From NCBI GenBank assembly GCA_023387735.1, contig JAEWHP010000015.1:1-64000 (forward strand): a stretch of 64,000 nucleotides of DNA. The letters are read 5' to 3'. This DNA comes from Pseudomonadota bacterium (GTDB lineage Bacteria > Pseudomonadota > Alphaproteobacteria > Rhizobiales > Xanthobacteraceae). A program made the position numbers and the translations under genes. The stretch's first letter is position 1. Each line of letters starts with the position of its first letter. Positions 62,134 through 64,000 of the stretch are shown here, piece by piece. A model generated the notes under the pieces. The model did no database searches and had not been told where the DNA came from. It saw only the letters and a program-made list of their open reading frames with translations.

Positions 62134-62736
62134 TGATTTTGGACGAGATGCCACGCATTTGACGTCGCTCGAGACGACAGTGAATACAACGTGAGTATGA
62201 GACTGCCGCCGTGATCGTGACGATTTCTTACTCCAGATCGGCAAGCGCCGTTCACGGAAGCCGAAAGCTGTTCTAATTGTCGCCGGTGTTGCAGCCGAGT
62301 TTTCGCTCGACGGCGCCGACCCCTGGCATTCAGCCAGGACCTGTAGGCAGCCGCAGTGCGGTGGCTGCCGTCGGTAGTCAGCTTTTCGCCCGACATTTGC
62401 GCTATGCAGTTAATGGACGCGACGGATTCGTTCTTGTCCGCCAAGGCCGTAAAATACTAGTTGGAAGGCGACGAATGCTCGATGGTGGGGATGGCGGCGT
62501 ATACTTCCCGCGGTGTTCGCGCAGCGCGACCACAGTAAGGGGCGCCCTTTTGGCTCCGAAGATCGAGTTAATCAGTGGAGCATAATTGGAGATGGGCTAG
62601 CCCTCTGTACCGGCACCGATATCACGAGGTGGCAGCAACAGCGCCAGTTCGGTAATGTTGTCGCCGGTCACGACCACCGCATCTGTCATCTGATCGATCT
62701 GATGATGTGCGAGCGTCGCAGTGCTGATTCCGGACA
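62134..62736. other. Intergenic, nothing recognised
   Basis: About 600 nt without a supported gene. Confidence 0.45.
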
Positions 62737-63315
62737 TTACCTTTGCCAGCGATCCAGTGGCCGCCGAAAACGACCGCCTGGCGCGCGCCACTGCAAGTGT
62801 TGCAACGTGAAAATCGTTTGCATGACCTGGCGCCAGAGCGCCGCCTCGTAGCGGCCGAGCCGTTCGAAGATTCCACTATCGAGGTCGGTCAGACGAACAA
62901 AGCAGTGCGCAAGCCTCCGTCCACCTGAGTCGCTCCCGGACTGGAAGATTTCGATGACCTCGGACACTTCTCCGGGGAGCTTTGGACGCGCAGGATCAGG
63001 TGCTGTGCTTGCATCGCATTGGATCTCGAGCAATCCGGTCTCGACTGAAGTCGCGCGCCTTAATCGCCATAACAGGCTTGCCAGCCGAAGTACCAACTCG
63101 CGTTCCACGGTAGTCTCCGCGTCATAGGATGTTGTGACCGCCAGCTCGAACGCCAGGTAGTCAGCTGGATTCTCAAGCGGCCCGATCACGGTCTCCGCGG
63201 TCAATCCATGGCGAACGGCATTCTGTGAAGAACGCTGTTTCCCGTTTTGCGTTTTCGGACCGGTGCTCTTCTGGGCGTTGCGGCGGTTGGATTCAATCTG
63301 TCGAAGCGAAGTCAT
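62737..63315 (-). CDS. Conserved-type hypothetical protein (192 aa)
   Basis: A 192-residue protein from ATG at 63315. It begins MTSLRQIESNRRNAQKSTGP, then KTQNGKQRSSQNAVRHGLTA, followed by VERELVLRLASLLWRLRRAT. This N-terminal signature, rich in N-A-x-K-S-T-G-P, is a recurrent Bradyrhizobium hypothetical seen near accessory DNA. The frame extends to 63363 but the ATG fits better. It overlaps the upstream HNH-like gene by 23 nt. The function is unknown. Confidence 0.7.
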   Translation of the reverse strand: MTSLRQIESNRRNAQKSTGPKTQNGKQRSSQNAVRHGLTAETVIGPLENPADYLAFELAVTTSYDAETTVERELVLRLASLLWRLRRATSVETGLLEIQCDASTAPDPARPKLPGEVSEVIEIFQSGSDSGGRRLAHCFVRLTDLDSGIFERLGRYEAALWRQVMQTIFTLQHLQWRAPGGRFRRPLDRWQR

Positions 63316-64000
63316 GTCGAGATGCCTGGCAACTGGGTTCGTTTCGTAATCCGCGGCCCGCACCGCTACGTGACATCGGCGTCACTTCGTTCGCCGCTCC
63401 GGGTTGCTCGCTGTCGTCGCCCGGGAGATCTGCAGAAGCGGCGAGGGGGTGTGTTTCCACCCAAAGTTTGCGAGCCAGGCTGATGGGCTCGAGACCGGCT
63501 TTCGCCCACCAGTCCGATTCCCTGCCGGTGCGGTGCAGTTCGCGATGGTGTGTCCGGCATAGCGGGACGGTAAACTCGTCGCTGACTTTGAGGCTGAGAC
63601 CCCGGGATTGCGCAAACCGCAGATGATGGGCATCGCAGGGCTGGCGCCCGCAAACGAGGCAAGGCTGTTTGGCCACGAACCGCAGGTGGGTCTTGTCGCG
63701 CAGTCGACGCGCAACGGGGATTGCCAGCACGCTCTTGTCGATGCGGGAGCGGATCTCTTGGTTTGCCGTTGGTTGGTCCCGTTCGGCTGGCGAGGGGTCC
63801 TCATCCGGTATCGACTGTAATCGGCCGAGCCGCGCCTGAAACGCCAGCCTGACATCGTTCCCATCCGCCGGCGTCAGCTTATTTGCCTTTGGCCATGCGC
63901 GCAGTGTCCAAGTGTCGAGATCGTCATGCGCTTCCAATCCTGCGATCTCGGCCAGTAACTGGTTTTTCAGGATTGCTGAGGCTTCACGCGACAGGGCGGC
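63293..64000 (-). CDS. HNH-like Cys/His nuclease-type protein, 5' end outside the window
   Basis: The open frame runs to the window edge, so the start is missing; 235 codons are visible. The core CLVCGRQPCDAHHLRFAQS then VSDEFTVPLCRTHHRELHR shows C-x2-C and the H-H and H-H pairs of a DUF968-like HNH zinc motif. Residues before it are charged and after it Pro/Ser-rich. It shares an overlap with the next gene, so the two are probably co-transcribed. Activity as a nuclease is inferred from the motif only. Confidence 0.75.
   Translation of the reverse strand, partial: AALSREASAILKNQLLAEIAGLEAHDDLDTWTLRAWPKANKLTPADGNDVRLAFQARLGRLQSIPDEDPSPAERDQPTANQEIRSRIDKSVLAIPVARRLRDKTHLRFVAKQPCLVCGRQPCDAHHLRFAQSRGLSLKVSDEFTVPLCRTHHRELHRTGRESDWWAKAGLEPISLARKLWVETHPLAASADLPGDDSEQPGAANEVTPMSRSGAGRGLRNEPSCQASRHDFASTD

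Noticed and set aside
1..64000. tRNA, rRNA, riboswitch or CRISPR array
   Set aside because: None was recognised by eye on either strand; a covariance-model scan was not possible.

Overview
The window looks like chromosome of a Bradyrhizobium-type alphaproteobacterium (Rhizobiales). The codon use is GC-rich, there are many small Bradyrhizobium-style hypothetical genes, and there is a PqqA peptide, FixJ-like response regulators, a MASE4-type histidine kinase and a large surface-polysaccharide locus. This assignment is an inference from protein flavour; no rRNA, tRNA or other marker is present.

Region 1 (1-10.8 kb): the tail of an outer-membrane beta-barrel gene, a solitary antitoxin-like HTH gene, an orphan pqqA, a SPOR-domain protein, a ribbon-helix-helix regulator coupled to a PHB-depolymerase-type esterase, two small secreted proteins, a soluble chemoreceptor with a C-terminal sensor, and two response regulators.

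Region 2 (11-20 kb): an intact IS3-family (IS407-group-like) element with a 4-bp target duplication. It is followed by a decayed cold-shock gene, a frameshifted HTH gene, an RpoA-CTD-like small protein, a MASE4 histidine kinase and a run of small hypothetical and PilZ genes.

Region 3 (20-27 kb): a two-gene radical-SAM/SPASM RiPP cassette (precursor plus maturase), a class III CoA-transferase, and a serralysin-like M10 metalloprotease with RTX and three nearly identical 115-residue repeats. Decayed fragments follow.

Region 4 (27-37.5 kb, minus strand): a tightly coupled block of two FkbM methyltransferases, a class I methyltransferase, a methyltransferase-like/GT2 fusion and a frameshifted flippase-like membrane gene. 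A polytopic membrane protein and an OafA-like O-acyltransferase with a SGNH domain follow.

Region 5 (38.8-62.1 kb, plus strand): a long polysaccharide (O-antigen-like) locus. It holds a glycosyltransferase, a hexapeptide acyltransferase, FkbM-like and class I methyltransferases, the Wzm/Wzt ABC exporter with a Wzt C-terminal domain, a 923-residue methyltransferase-glycosyltransferase fusion, further GT4/GT2 enzymes, an asparagine synthetase, sugar epimerases, and gmd plus fcl for GDP-L-fucose. Most genes overlap by 1-14 nt, so they are probably co-transcribed and translationally coupled. The layout suggests a cytoplasmically completed, heavily methylated and fucose-containing glycan exported by the ABC route. 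No Wzx or Wzy was recognised in this block. A fucosyltransferase-like relic lies just after it.

Region 6 (62.1-64 kb): two minus-strand genes of a type often seen in Bradyrhizobium accessory DNA, one of them an HNH-like Cys/His protein that runs off the window edge.
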